Below are positions 42,959 to 51,491 of a stretch of 64,000 bases of DNA, in pieces. The notes under the pieces are model-generated. The model saw only the letters and a list, made by a program, of their open reading frames with translations. It was not told the origin of the DNA and made no database searches. The position numbers and the translations under genes are program-made. Positions within the stretch are counted from its first letter, which is position 1. Every line of letters starts with the position of its first letter. This stretch comes from Bradyrhizobium ontarionense (GTDB taxonomy: Bacteria; Pseudomonadota; Alphaproteobacteria; Rhizobiales; Xanthobacteraceae): positions 6,749,001-6,813,000 of the forward strand of contig NZ_CP088156.1 of the NCBI RefSeq assembly GCF_021088345.1, given 5' to 3'.

Positions 42959-45352
42959 TCAGAACTTTGCGGTCGTGATCAGGTAGAAAGCCCGTCCGGG
43001 CGCGACCGCAGTGAAGGGAACGTTGCTGCGATAGAAGGTATCGTAATAGAGCTGGTTGGTGAGGTTCTGGGCGTAGACCTTCATGCTCCAGTTCTTGTCG
43101 ATCTGCTTCTCCACGAACGCATCGAAGCGCCAGTAGCTCGGCAGCTCGTTGCCGGTGTTGGCCGCGAAGGTGCCGCCGAACACCTTCGAGCGGTACACCG
43201 CCTGGCCGCCGATCTCCCAGCCGTCGTCGAACTTGTATTTCGTGAGCACGCTCAGCGACTGGTGCGCGATATTGGCGAGCTGCAGACCGGTGTTGGAGGC
43301 GACGCCGCTCTGCGTCACCTTCGACTGCATCAGCACCAGGCCGCCGAAGATGCTCCAGCGGTCGGTGAGCCTGCCCTCCGCCTCGATGTCGATGCCCTGG
43401 ATGCGATAGGCCGCGCCTGATGTCAGCAGGCCGTTGACGGTCTCGCGCGCATTCTCCTTGACGGTCTGGAACAGCGCGCCGGTCACCAGCAGATGACGGT
43501 CGACCAGCTCCCATTTGGTGCCGATCTCGGCGCCCTTGTTGCGTTCGGGGCCGAGGATGATGGTGCTGTTCGGCGGGATGCCGCCGTAATCCGTCGCGGT
43601 GCCGTCGAGCTCCGAGCCGAACGGATTGGCCGAGGTCGCATAGGCCGCGTACAGGCTGCCGATCGGCATCGGCTTGTAGACCAGGCCGACATTGTAGTTG
43701 ATCAGGTCGGAATCGACCGTGGTCGAGCTCGTGTTGTTTGACGAGCGCATCGCATAGCCGTCGTAGCGCAGCCCGCCGGTGAGGATGATCACGTCGCGCC
43801 AGTTCGCGGTGTCGATGACATAGGCGCTCTTGCTGTCGACGTCGTAGCGCGTCGGATTTCCGGTCAGGAACGGCACGGTCGCGAACGGCAGGTTGGTGTA
43901 GCCGGGGCTGAAGATGCTCTGGTTCTGCAGCGCGCCACCTGCGGTGCCCTGGTTGCCGAACGCCTCCGAGGTCAGCCCGGCGTAGCGGTCGATCGAGATG
44001 TTCTCCTTGGAGAATTCGGTGCCGACCACCGTCGTGTGCTTGACCGGACCGGTGTTGAACTTGATCGTCGCATCGTTCTGGTTGGCCCAGTTGTCGACGG
44101 TCTGGAAGCGGCTCTGCGGACTCGCGTTGAAGAACCATTTGGTCGGGTCGGGGCTCGCCGTTCCCGCCACCGTCGTATTGGGCAGCGTGCCGATGTAGTT
44201 GAGCTCCGAATGCTCGCCACGCAGCTTGCTGCTGAGCGTGATCGCGTCGTTGAGTTTCAGCTCGGCCGCCAGTGTGCCGAAATCCTGCCGCGCCGCCTGG
44301 AAGTCGCGGTTGAGGAAGCCGTACCAGGTCTCGCGCGGGATGCCGGCCGAGGTCACCGGGATGTTGCCCTGCTTGTAGAACGGCACGCCGAAATCCGGAT
44401 AGCCGCTGAGATCGGTGTGGACGTAGTTGGTCGTGACCTTCAGCGAATCGGTCGGTGTCCACTTCGTCGAGACGAAGCCGCCCCAGCGGTCGTCGGTGAC
44501 GTGATCGCGGCCGGCGACGTTGGCGTCCTGGAACAGGCCGCCGGTGCGCACCGAGAAGGTCGGCGAGATCGTCTGGTTGACGTCGAGCGTCACGCGCTTG
44601 GTCTGGTCGGTGCCGAGCGTCGACTCCGCGTTGTAGAAATTGCGGTCGCCGGCCTGCTTGGTGATGATGTTGATGGCGCCGCCGGCGGTGCCGCGTCCGG
44701 CATAGGCCGAGGCCGGTCCGCGCAGGATCTCGACCTGCTCGGTGAAGAAGTTCTCGCGCACCGAGACGGCGGGATCGCGGATGCCGTCGATGAAGATGTC
44801 GTTGCGTGCGTCGAAGCCGCGGATGAAGAAGCGGTCGCCGAAGGCGTTGCCGCCTTCGCCGGAGCCGAGCGTCACGCCCGCGGTCGAGCGGCCGATCTCC
44901 TTCAAGGTCGTGACGTGCTTGTCCTCCAGCACCTCCTTGCTCATCACGGTGATGGTCTTCGGCGTGTTGACCAGCTTCTCGGTGAATTTGCCGGACGCCA
45001 CGCGGTCGACCTTGTAGGGCGCGGCCGCATCCGCATAGGGGTTGGCGTCGGGCGGGGTCTGCGGGCCGGCAGGCGCCGGCTGCTGCTGCGGCTGGCGGGC
45101 CGCCCGGCGCAGCGCGCTGCGGGCGCGCACCTGGTCGGCAGTGGGTCGCGAGGCCGCCGGCTTGGCCCGCGCTGCCGGGGCGTCGACAGTGACGGATGGC
45201 AGCGGCGCCTGCTGCGCCTCGGCACCCGAGAACGACGCCACGACAATCAGGCCCGCGACCGCCGACACTTTCATCCCCGATCTATCGGAAGCGGGCTCCC
45301 ATTGGTGCGCGAGGCCCCCGCGCAAGCTTGCTGGAAAGACGGCTTTAGCCAT
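42959..45352 (-). CDS. TonB-dependent siderophore receptor (Fiu-like), copy B
   Basis: From the ATG at 45352 the protein has 797 residues. It parallels copy A: MAKAVFPASLRGG against [13 protein letters not shown] at the start, the same signal peptide end ([11 protein letters not shown]), the same plug motifs ([36 protein letters not shown]) and a barrel ending in Phe (FYLITTAKF). Copy A has extra loop sequence in the barrel, including a cysteine pair region absent here. This is a tandem duplication with later divergence of the outer loops, which should change siderophore specificity. It is separated from copy A by 402 bp that includes copy A's own promoter region. Confidence 0.93.
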   Translation of the reverse strand: MAKAVFPASLRGGLAHQWEPASDRSGMKVSAVAGLIVVASFSGAEAQQAPLPSVTVDAPAARAKPAASRPTADQVRARSALRRAARQPQQQPAPAGPQTPPDANPYADAAAPYKVDRVASGKFTEKLVNTPKTITVMSKEVLEDKHVTTLKEIGRSTAGVTLGSGEGGNAFGDRFFIRGFDARNDIFIDGIRDPAVSVRENFFTEQVEILRGPASAYAGRGTAGGAINIITKQAGDRNFYNAESTLGTDQTKRVTLDVNQTISPTFSVRTGGLFQDANVAGRDHVTDDRWGGFVSTKWTPTDSLKVTTNYVHTDLSGYPDFGVPFYKQGNIPVTSAGIPRETWYGFLNRDFQAARQDFGTLAAELKLNDAITLSSKLRGEHSELNYIGTLPNTTVAGTASPDPTKWFFNASPQSRFQTVDNWANQNDATIKFNTGPVKHTTVVGTEFSKENISIDRYAGLTSEAFGNQGTAGGALQNQSIFSPGYTNLPFATVPFLTGNPTRYDVDSKSAYVIDTANWRDVIILTGGLRYDGYAMRSSNNTSSTTVDSDLINYNVGLVYKPMPIGSLYAAYATSANPFGSELDGTATDYGGIPPNSTIILGPERNKGAEIGTKWELVDRHLLVTGALFQTVKENARETVNGLLTSGAAYRIQGIDIEAEGRLTDRWSIFGGLVLMQSKVTQSGVASNTGLQLANIAHQSLSVLTKYKFDDGWEIGGQAVYRSKVFGGTFAANTGNELPSYWRFDAFVEKQIDKNWSMKVYAQNLTNQLYYDTFYRSNVPFTAVAPGRAFYLITTAKF

Positions 45353-45507
45353 AATCGACCACCCCACTGGTTACACAGAACTGAACCTCGGTTCGCATGT
45401 TCGGCGGTTGGATCCGCCAAATGCGAATGGTTCTCAACAGTGGCTCGAAACTCGACTAAAGCTGGTTCCGCCGGTGGCAGCACTGGGACGATGTTACCTA
45501 ATGCATG

Positions 45508-45524
45508 TGATAATCAGTCGCATC
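45508..45524 (-). promoter_or_regulatory. Conserved element upstream of siderophore receptor B
   Basis: TGATAATCAGTCGCATC lies 156 bp before the receptor B start. The matching element in front of receptor A is TGAGAAT...GATCGCA. The half TGATAATCA looks like part of a Fur-type box. The flanking sequence, including GGTTCCGCCGGTGG at 45464-45477, is also shared with receptor A, so the promoter was duplicated with the gene. Confidence 0.4.
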
Positions 45525-45615
45525 TAGTGCGTTGGTGGCACTAAACGGTTCAATATTACCGTGCGCATCGACCCGAGGGCGCTCGTCCGGAACGACGTCG
45601 TTCGGCGGCTCTCGT

Positions 45616-46731
45616 TCAGGTCCTGTCGACGATGATCGCGATCGGCCCGCCGCCGTCCGGTCCCTGATGCTCGGCACCTCCGGAGACGAACAGGTCGGTG
45701 AAGCCGAACAGCCCGGCCAGCGCGCCGGCGACGAAGGCCCGGGCATGGCGGGTCGAGGAGATGTCGCTGTCGTCCAGCATCGTGTGCCTTCGGCCGCGCA
45801 CCTTGCCGCTCTGCGCCGCCTCGGCCTTGGCGAGCACGGCGGCGATGCGGCCGCGGCCGGCCTCCGGCACCTGGCCAGGCACAGCCAGCCCGAGCCGGGC
45901 GAGGGCGGCACGCGCGGGCTCGATGTCGATGGCGTCGCGCATGACGGCATGATCGATGGCGAGTGGCCCGGTCCAGGCCGCGGACATGCCGGCCACCATG
46001 ATCTCATGGTCGAGTAGCTCGACTCCGCCCGACGTCGCGGCGCGCTCGCTGTAGCGCGCATAGTCCGAACAGATCATCGCGTCGGACAGATCGGACAGCG
46101 TCAGCTCGCCGAGCGCGACCGCCACCCCGAGCGCGGAGGCGCCGCGCGAAAATCCCATCGACTTCAACGTGTCGCGCACGGCCGTGCGTAGCCCGCGCGC
46201 GTCCACGGCCTCGATCCGCTCCATCGTCAGCAGCGGGCATTTCACCTGGACGTAGTGGACGTCGGCGGGATCGCTGATGCCGGCATCCTTGATGGCGGCC
46301 GTTACGCCGGCCGCGACCTGCTCGACCTGCTGCATGCGGCCGAGATGCTCCCCCGCAAGCGGGGGTGTCTGCGCCCGGCCGAGCGCCAGCGATTTGACGA
46401 ACGCGCGCGGCGTGTCATCGCGGGCCTCGCGTGCCTCGAACACGATCATGTGCGGCGACAGCGCGCCCTCGGTGCCGCCCGACATCACCATGGCGATCCG
46501 GCGCAAGGCCTCGGTCGGGAGATGTTTTTCGAGCAGCGCTTCGAGCGACCGCACGGCGAAGGCGCGGGTGAAGTCGTTGACGCAGCCATTGCCCTCCGTC
46601 TTGCCGAGAATGGCGACGATGCCGGCCGGGTCGATGCCGCCCTCCGCGATCGCAGCTTCCAGCGCGCTGACGTCATCCGGGCTCCGCATCGGCAGGCGGT
46701 GGACGTGAGCGCAGCGCGAGGCGGTCGGCAT
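45616..46731 (-). CDS. atzD: Ring-opening amidohydrolase (cyanuric acid hydrolase / barbiturase family)
   Basis: The 371-residue protein matches the AtzD/TrzD/barbiturase family in length and plan: three homologous domains, each giving one Lys-Ser pair. The pairs visible are K44 with S84 (GKTEGNG, SGGTEG), K164 with S234 (VKCPLL, TSGGVE) and K302 with S350 (VSGGAEHQGPDGGG). The family opens the ring of cyanuric acid or barbituric acid by hydrolysis. From memory, Bradyrhizobium has a characterised cyanuric acid hydrolase, and all catalytic residues are kept here, so activity is likely; which of the two substrates is used is not certain. No biuret or allophanate hydrolase gene is next to it. 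A divergent MBL-fold gene lies upstream. Confidence 0.82.
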   Translation of the reverse strand: MPTASRCAHVHRLPMRSPDDVSALEAAIAEGGIDPAGIVAILGKTEGNGCVNDFTRAFAVRSLEALLEKHLPTEALRRIAMVMSGGTEGALSPHMIVFEAREARDDTPRAFVKSLALGRAQTPPLAGEHLGRMQQVEQVAAGVTAAIKDAGISDPADVHYVQVKCPLLTMERIEAVDARGLRTAVRDTLKSMGFSRGASALGVAVALGELTLSDLSDAMICSDYARYSERAATSGGVELLDHEIMVAGMSAAWTGPLAIDHAVMRDAIDIEPARAALARLGLAVPGQVPEAGRGRIAAVLAKAEAAQSGKVRGRRHTMLDDSDISSTRHARAFVAGALAGLFGFTDLFVSGGAEHQGPDGGGPIAIIVDRT

Positions 46732-46850
46732 GTTTCAAACTCCTGTGTGCAGTCTCGGAACAGTAGGCAATCACGAAGCTGCGCGCGACCGTGTTGCGGG
46801 ATGGCCGGCATGCTAAGGTCGCCGCTTCCCGAAGTCGGATGGCGGTGACC

Positions 46851-47654
46851 ATGCCTCTCTGGACCTGCTTTCAATGCGGCGCGCAGTTTCCCGATACGGC
46901 CTCGCCGCCGGCCGCGTGCAAGATCTGCGACGAGGAGCGCCAGTTCGTGAACTGGAGCGGGCAGAGCTTTCTCAGCCGCGACGAGCTCTCCGCCCGCCGT
47001 CAGGTCGTCTGGCGCGAGGACGACGGCGTGACCGGCCTTGGCCTCGACCCGAGCTTCGCGATCGGCCAGCGCGCGCTGCTGATTCCAGAGCCCGACGGCT
47101 GCGTGATGTGGGATTGCATTCCGCTGGCGACGGAGGCGGCCGTCGCCCAGGTGCGTTCGCTCGGCGGGCTGAAGGCCATCGCGGTGTCCCACCCGCATTT
47201 CTATGGCGCGGTGGCCGACTGGAGCGAGGCCTTCGGCGCTGTGCCCATCTATCTCCATGGCGACGACCGGGACTTCGTCACCCGGCCGCATCCCGCCATC
47301 GTGCCGTGGACCGGCGACCGTCTGGCCATCTCGGATGATGTCGTGCTGCTGCGGACCGGCGGGCATTTCGCCGGCGCCACCGTGCTGCATTGGCGCAAAG
47401 GCGCTGATGGCAAGGGCGCGCTGTTCACCGGCGACATCGCCATGGTCGCCATGGATCGCCGCCATGTGAGCTTCATGTACTCCTATCCGAACTACATCCC
47501 GCTCGGCGCCGCCGCCGTGCGCCGGATCGCCGCCGCCGTCGCGCCGCTGGCCTTCGACCGCATCTACGGCGCGTGGTGGCAGAAGAACATCGCGACCGGT
47601 GCGAAACCGGCGTTCGAGCGCTCGGTCGCGCGCTATCTCGCGGCGATCGCCTGA
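46851..47654 (+). CDS. MBL-fold metallo-hydrolase-like protein with N-terminal zinc ribbon
   Basis: From the ATG at 46851 the protein has 267 residues; an ATG at 46839 is also possible. The N-terminal 30 residues hold two CxxC pairs (C6, C9 and C23, C26), a rubredoxin-like zinc ribbon. The rest is a metallo-beta-lactamase fold with an altered metal site: the HxHxDH motif is represented by SHPHFYGAVADW, followed by GGHFAGAT and FTGDIAMV. So some metal ligands are kept and others changed. The GA-WW-KN segment near the end is also notable. Its role is unknown; it is followed 19 bp later by a DUF427 gene, so the two are probably co-transcribed. Confidence 0.82.
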   Translation: MPLWTCFQCGAQFPDTASPPAACKICDEERQFVNWSGQSFLSRDELSARRQVVWREDDGVTGLGLDPSFAIGQRALLIPEPDGCVMWDCIPLATEAAVAQVRSLGGLKAIAVSHPHFYGAVADWSEAFGAVPIYLHGDDRDFVTRPHPAIVPWTGDRLAISDDVVLLRTGGHFAGATVLHWRKGADGKGALFTGDIAMVAMDRRHVSFMYSYPNYIPLGAAAVRRIAAAVAPLAFDRIYGAWWQKNIATGAKPAFERSVARYLAAIA

Positions 47655-47673
47655 GCTTGCTGGAGACATCGCC

Positions 47674-48162
47674 ATGCAGCGTGTGCCGCCCGGGCCCGGG
47701 CAGGAATCCGTCTGGGACTATCCGCGGCCGCCGCGGCTGGAGCGCTGCGAGGCGCGGCTGCGCGTCGTGTTCGCCGGCGTCACGATCGCCGACACACAGG
47801 ATGGCTACCGCGTGCTCGAGACCAGCCATCCGCCGGTCTACTACCTCCCGCCGCAGCACGTTGCGATGCAATTGCTGCGGCGCGCGCCTGGCCGTTCGTT
47901 CTGCGAGTTCAAGGGCGTCGCGAGCTACTGGACGGTCGAGGCCGACGGCCGCGTATCCGAGCAGGCGGCCTGGAGCTACGAGCAGCCGACGCTGTCCTTC
48001 GCAGCGATCGCCGGACATCTTGCTTTCTACGCCTCGCGCGTCGAGTCCTGCTTCGTCGGCGATGAGCGCGTCGCAGCGCAACAGGGCGACTTCTACGGCG
48101 GCTGGATCACCTCGGCCGTGGTCGGCCCGTTCAAGGGCGCGCCCGGCACGCGGCACTGGTAG
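47674..48162 (+). CDS. DUF427 domain protein
   Basis: The 162-residue protein, from the ATG at 47674, shows the DUF427 core: RVVFAGVTIADTQDGYRVLETSHPPVYYLPP, then EFKGVASYWTVEADG and the closing WSYEQPTLSFAAIAGHLAFY. The ETSHPPVYY motif is diagnostic for the family as I know it. DUF427 proteins are small beta-rich proteins of unknown function that occur alone or fused to dehydrogenases. The tail (FYGGWITSAVVGPFKGAPGT) is conserved in longer members. It lies in one unit with the MBL-fold gene. Confidence 0.85.
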   Translation: MQRVPPGPGQESVWDYPRPPRLERCEARLRVVFAGVTIADTQDGYRVLETSHPPVYYLPPQHVAMQLLRRAPGRSFCEFKGVASYWTVEADGRVSEQAAWSYEQPTLSFAAIAGHLAFYASRVESCFVGDERVAAQQGDFYGGWITSAVVGPFKGAPGTRHW

Positions 48163-48301
48163 CTGATCCAACCGCCGAGCCTGATCGTATAGGATATCGG
48201 TCCCAGCCGGCTGCTCGCGCAGCGCGGCCGGTCTTGGGCGTGGCGAGGACACGACCCCTTGCCATCACTGATCTCATCTTCACGACGCCGGGGGAAATGC
48301 C

Positions 48302-48784
48302 ATGCGACGGTTGATGAAGTTCCTGCACACGATGGGCGCGATCGGCATGATGGGCGCGATGGCCTGCCTGGTCGTGCTGCTCGGCATGATTCCGCAGCCT
48401 TCCGAGTCGCTGTCGCACTACGCCGAGATGCGCGCGGCGATGGGCGCCATCGTCCGCTACGTGTTCTTCCCCTCGCTCGGCCTGACCCTGATCGCCGGCC
48501 TGCTCGCCATCGCCATCAATCGCGCGCTGCACAGCGCCGGCTGGGCGCTCGCCAAGCTGGCCTCGGGCATCTTGGTTTTCGAATGGGGCTTTGCCGCGGT
48601 GCAGGGGCCGATGCAGGAGGCGGCGGAGGAGGCCGCGCGCGCCGTCGCCGGCCAGATCGATCCGGCCACGCTCGCGCCGTCCTTCGGCACCGAGCAGGGC
48701 GCCATCTGGGTCATGCTCGGCGTCGCTACCGTCAACGTCATTCTGGGCGTCTGGCGCCCGCGGTTCACGAACCTGCCGGATTGA
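48302..48784 (+). CDS. Four-helix integral membrane protein (DUF2269-like)
   Basis: The 160-residue protein has four hydrophobic segments at about residues 10-30, 50-72, 80-100 and 135-152. The first begins KFLHTMGAIGMMGAMACLVVL; a conserved-looking LHT at the start and the loop before helix four are typical of the DUF2269 group of small membrane proteins, to which I assign it with moderate certainty. Members are of unknown function; histidines in the first helix could bind heme or metal. It is followed by a convergent VOC-family gene. Confidence 0.7.
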   Translation: MRRLMKFLHTMGAIGMMGAMACLVVLLGMIPQPSESLSHYAEMRAAMGAIVRYVFFPSLGLTLIAGLLAIAINRALHSAGWALAKLASGILVFEWGFAAVQGPMQEAAEEAARAVAGQIDPATLAPSFGTEQGAIWVMLGVATVNVILGVWRPRFTNLPD

Positions 48785-48797
48785 GAGAGCAAGGCGC

Positions 48798-49232
48798 CTA
48801 TCTCAATCCCAGGTCCTGCGCGAACCGGAGCAGGTAACCGTCGGGATCCTGAACCAGAAACTGGCGTTGGCCGCGAGCACGTTCGCCGACACGATACCAG
48901 GCCTCGCGGCATTTCTCGAATAGCGGCCAGTTCGCTTGCGCAAGTGCCGCCAGCATTGGATCGACGTCATCAACGACGATCTGGAAATTGATACCCCGTC
49001 CGAACGGTCGTTCGAGGGGGCCGGTCTCCCAATTACCGTTGTGCTGCATCAGCATCACCTGCGCGCCCTGCAACTCGATATACATGAAGCGGTCTTCGGG
49101 ACGCTGATAGGCGATCCGAAAGCCCAGCAGGTCGCACCAGAAGCTCTTGCTCGCACCGAGATCGCTGACGTCCAGCTCGGGGACGAGAGGAGCGAAGCCA
49201 CCGGTGGGCAATCTGTCGGAGGAGACGGTCAT
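48798..49232 (-). CDS. VOC-family protein, bleomycin-resistance/glyoxalase-like
   Basis: The 144-residue protein has one VOC unit pair: LVPELDVSDLGASKSFWCDLLGFRI at the start, YIELQGAQVMLMQHNG, a second half beginning GINFQIVVDDVDPMLAALAQA and the closing FLVQDPDGYLLRFAQDLG. This order and the lack of the usual metal His/Glu pattern at all positions are typical of bleomycin-binding (Ble-like) resistance proteins, which bind the drug without catalysis. A general small-molecule-binding role is also possible. It is convergent with the membrane protein gene, 13 bp apart. Confidence 0.87.
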   Translation of the reverse strand: MTVSSDRLPTGGFAPLVPELDVSDLGASKSFWCDLLGFRIAYQRPEDRFMYIELQGAQVMLMQHNGNWETGPLERPFGRGINFQIVVDDVDPMLAALAQANWPLFEKCREAWYRVGERARGQRQFLVQDPDGYLLRFAQDLGLR

Positions 49233-49855
49233 ACCGTACCACCATAGCCGGCAGCGCGCGCGAGAGCCACGGCGTTTGGCTTGTCCGACGGAGCAAGATT
49301 CTTATTGCTATTTTTCCGAAATCGTGATTATCTCCGCCCATCCCGCCTCGTGCAGAGGGACGTACGCGTCGTCACGAACGTGGAGGTGGGCTGCGATGGA
49401 CGTGAACGCGGCGCCAGACGAGCGCAGGCGTCACGGACGGCGAAGTCGTGTGGTCCTGGCCTCTCGACGCTGAGGTCAAGTTCGCGAGTGATGCTGTGAC
49501 GGCTCGCGCGGGCGATGGGGGCAAGAAAGCCGATCCCCAGGGAGAGCACGAAGGACACCGTTAAAACCGATCGCGCAGGGAGGGCCGGGTCATCCGGCTG
49601 TACCTGTGGTTCCTGCCCCGTGCATTTCTTTCGCACGGGGGCCACGGGCCTCAGCCGAGGTCCGGCCTTCCCTGCGCCCTCTCGTTTTTCGAGAGGGACA
49701 TCACTGCCGCATCACTCGGGCCCGATGGGCCGCGAGATCGCGATCACGCATGGGCACGATGTCAGCGCACCCACACGTACCAAGGACCGACGCGTCATCC
49801 CATCATGGGGGACGGCAGCGCACTCAGCTGGCTGCCGTCATCCATGCCGAACTGC
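49233..49855. other. Intergenic region with two perfect hairpins, no gene seen
   Basis: This 623-bp region has no supported gene. Two perfect inverted repeats lie close together: CCCCGTGC/GCACGGGG (49616-49623 and 49633-49640, 9-base loop) and CCCTCTCG/CGAGAGGG (49677-49684 and 49690-49697, loop TTTTT). A paired arrangement like this may be a dispersed repeat or a pair of RNA structures. Neither is followed by a clear T-run, and the neighbouring genes point away from or end far from them. Confidence 0.5.
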
Positions 49856-50266
49856 TCAGAGCTGGGTCGCGCGCAGCTCGATCGTGAGCGGCACCGGGGT
49901 GCGCCTGGTGGCCGGATCGGCCGGCATCTGCAACACGCGGGCGCGCTGGCCGGCGGCGAGGTCGGTGACCTTGACGATGCGGCCGTTGGAAAATTCGAGC
50001 GCGTCGTGATGCTCGGTCAGCTTGTCCGTGTCGACCTGGCGGAAGCGGGCGAGATGGGCGCCAACCTTGCGGCGGAAGAAAAAGCCCTTGATGCGGACGT
50101 CGTCGTCGAAGGCGAGTTCGGTGCCCGGACGCAGGCATACCGCGGTCAAGGGATCGTCCTTGGTGCAGAAGCCGCGCGTCTCCGTGCTCGGAAAGCGACA
50201 GGAGACCAGCACGTCGGAGACTTGGGCATCACGGGAGGCAACGGTATGCAGACTGTAGTCACACAT
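49856..50266 (-). CDS. Conserved hypothetical protein starting MCDYSLH
   Basis: This 136-residue protein has no signal peptide or membrane helix. It begins MCDYSLHTVASRDAQVSD, a start I recall from small conserved proteins of rhizobia, and has several charged beta-type segments (RIKGFFFRRKVGAHLARFRQ, HHDALEFSNGRIVKVTDL). Two further cysteines (VSCRFPS, RGFCTKDD, AVCLRPG) could bind metal. The function is unknown. The ribosome site GGAGCTCC lies directly upstream. It probably has its own promoter, because the next gene upstream on the same strand ends 127 bp away. Confidence 0.7.
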   Translation of the reverse strand: MCDYSLHTVASRDAQVSDVLVSCRFPSTETRGFCTKDDPLTAVCLRPGTELAFDDDVRIKGFFFRRKVGAHLARFRQVDTDKLTEHHDALEFSNGRIVKVTDLAAGQRARVLQMPADPATRRTPVPLTIELRATQL

Positions 50267-50392
50267 GGGGAGCTCCTGAAGACCACCAGCACTGAGGCCG
50301 CAACTGCGCAGCAGGAAAGTCGTTCCATGTGGCGGGCGTCGAAGCTCGTTCCCACCGCCCGGGCGACAGGCGGTGGGAACTCGCGCCGTGTG

Positions 50393-51049
50393 TCAGGTGA
50401 GGTGCGTAGCCTCCTCGGCCTCCGCGTCCTCGGCCTCGGCACCCCAATGCGATGCGTGCTTGATGGTCGGGTCGATCAGCTCGCCGCGCAGCAAGGCGAG
50501 CGGCGACTTCCAATACAGCGCGATGTTGTGGAACGGGTCGGTCAGCACCTTGAACGCCCAGATCAGGCCGGTGGAAACATCCTGCGTCGCAAACAGCTGG
50601 ATGACGCGGAACAGGCCGCCGCCGATGCCGACGCCGAGCCACAGCACGCCGACGTGACGGACGAAGTCCATCCGGCCAGCCGGTTCGGCGAACAGGCCGA
50701 ACAGCGTCGGAAACGCGAACAGCGCGACCGGCACCAGGCCCCACACCGTGAGCAGGACGATCTTGCGGGTCTGATTGTAGCCGACCTTGACCGATTCCTT
50801 GTAGTCGTTGGTGACGTCGTTGACGTGATCGTAGCCGTTCGGCTCGAAGAAGAAGTGCCCGGTCTGCCGCGTCAGCATCGCGAGCCAGCCGACCAGGCCG
50901 GCCATCGCCGGATCCTTGAACAGCAGCGCGTAGCAGACGAGGAAGATCACGGCGCTGATCAGGTGCAGCGTCTGATTGATCCGGCTCTGATGATAGTAGC
51001 GGTAGTCGTCGAAGCGCTGCGTCTGCAGGGTCTTGTAGTAGCGCGGCAT
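50393..51049 (-). CDS. Membrane protein, possibly DUF962/Mpo1-like
   Basis: The 218-residue protein has four to five hydrophobic segments between residues 28 and 165. The start YYHQSRINQTLHLISAVIF and the following RQTGHFFFEPNGYDH resemble the H-xxx-N-xxx-H and GH-x-F-E motifs of the DUF962/Mpo1 family, whose yeast member is an iron-dependent dioxygenase of 2-hydroxy fatty acids. The match covers only the first 80 residues and the protein is longer than the family norm, so the assignment is tentative. The C-terminus is acidic and disordered. The gene lies before the hypothetical MCDYSLH gene on the same strand. Confidence 0.6.
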   Translation of the reverse strand: MPRYYKTLQTQRFDDYRYYHQSRINQTLHLISAVIFLVCYALLFKDPAMAGLVGWLAMLTRQTGHFFFEPNGYDHVNDVTNDYKESVKVGYNQTRKIVLLTVWGLVPVALFAFPTLFGLFAEPAGRMDFVRHVGVLWLGVGIGGGLFRVIQLFATQDVSTGLIWAFKVLTDPFHNIALYWKSPLALLRGELIDPTIKHASHWGAEAEDAEAEEATHLT

Positions 51050-51296
51050 GCGAATCCCCGTGCGGTTGTGGAACGAGACGGAGGCGTAGAGCGCTTCAGT
51101 GAAGGTGGCGTGACATTATGATGTTGTCACAATGAAACCGACCGGTCGCGGATTGGAGCCCGCCCACAGCGCCGACGAACGGCCACGCCCGTGGCAGGCG
51201 AATCTCCGGGTGATCGCTGTCTCTGCCGTAACAGGCCAGCGTGCGGCATTGATCGGGATCAAAACCGCACGCCGATGCGGTGTGTTGCTGTCTGCC

Positions 51297-51491
51297 TCAG
51301 CCGCCGGGCGAGCGCGCCAGCCGGATCGCCTCGCTGAGGATCGCGCGGTCGCCGATATGGTTGGCGAGCAGCAGCACCAGCCTTGCGTTCATGCGCAAGG
51401 CCTCGTCCTCGCTGAGCTCGCGCTGGCCGCCGATCAGCTCGGCATAGAAGTCGTCGGGATCGCTGATGTTCGGAGCAAGGGTCAGGCTCAT
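51297..51491 (-). CDS. DUF2783 small protein
   Basis: From the ATG at 51491 the protein has 64 residues: SDPDDFYAELIGGQRELSED then ARLVLLLANHIGDRAILSEA. This matches DUF2783, a small acidic helical protein nearly always encoded next to FAD-dependent aromatic hydroxylases. It overlaps the stop of the monooxygenase gene by ATGA, so translation is coupled. It may be a helper or subunit of that enzyme; its exact function is unknown to me. Confidence 0.85.
   Translation of the reverse strand: MSLTLAPNISDPDDFYAELIGGQRELSEDEALRMNARLVLLLANHIGDRAILSEAIRLARSPGG

Noticed and set aside
45590..45612. Palindrome GAACGACGTCGTTC as an atzD terminator
   Set aside because: It lacks a T-run on the minus strand and is only about 14 bp; it may be chance in GC-rich DNA.
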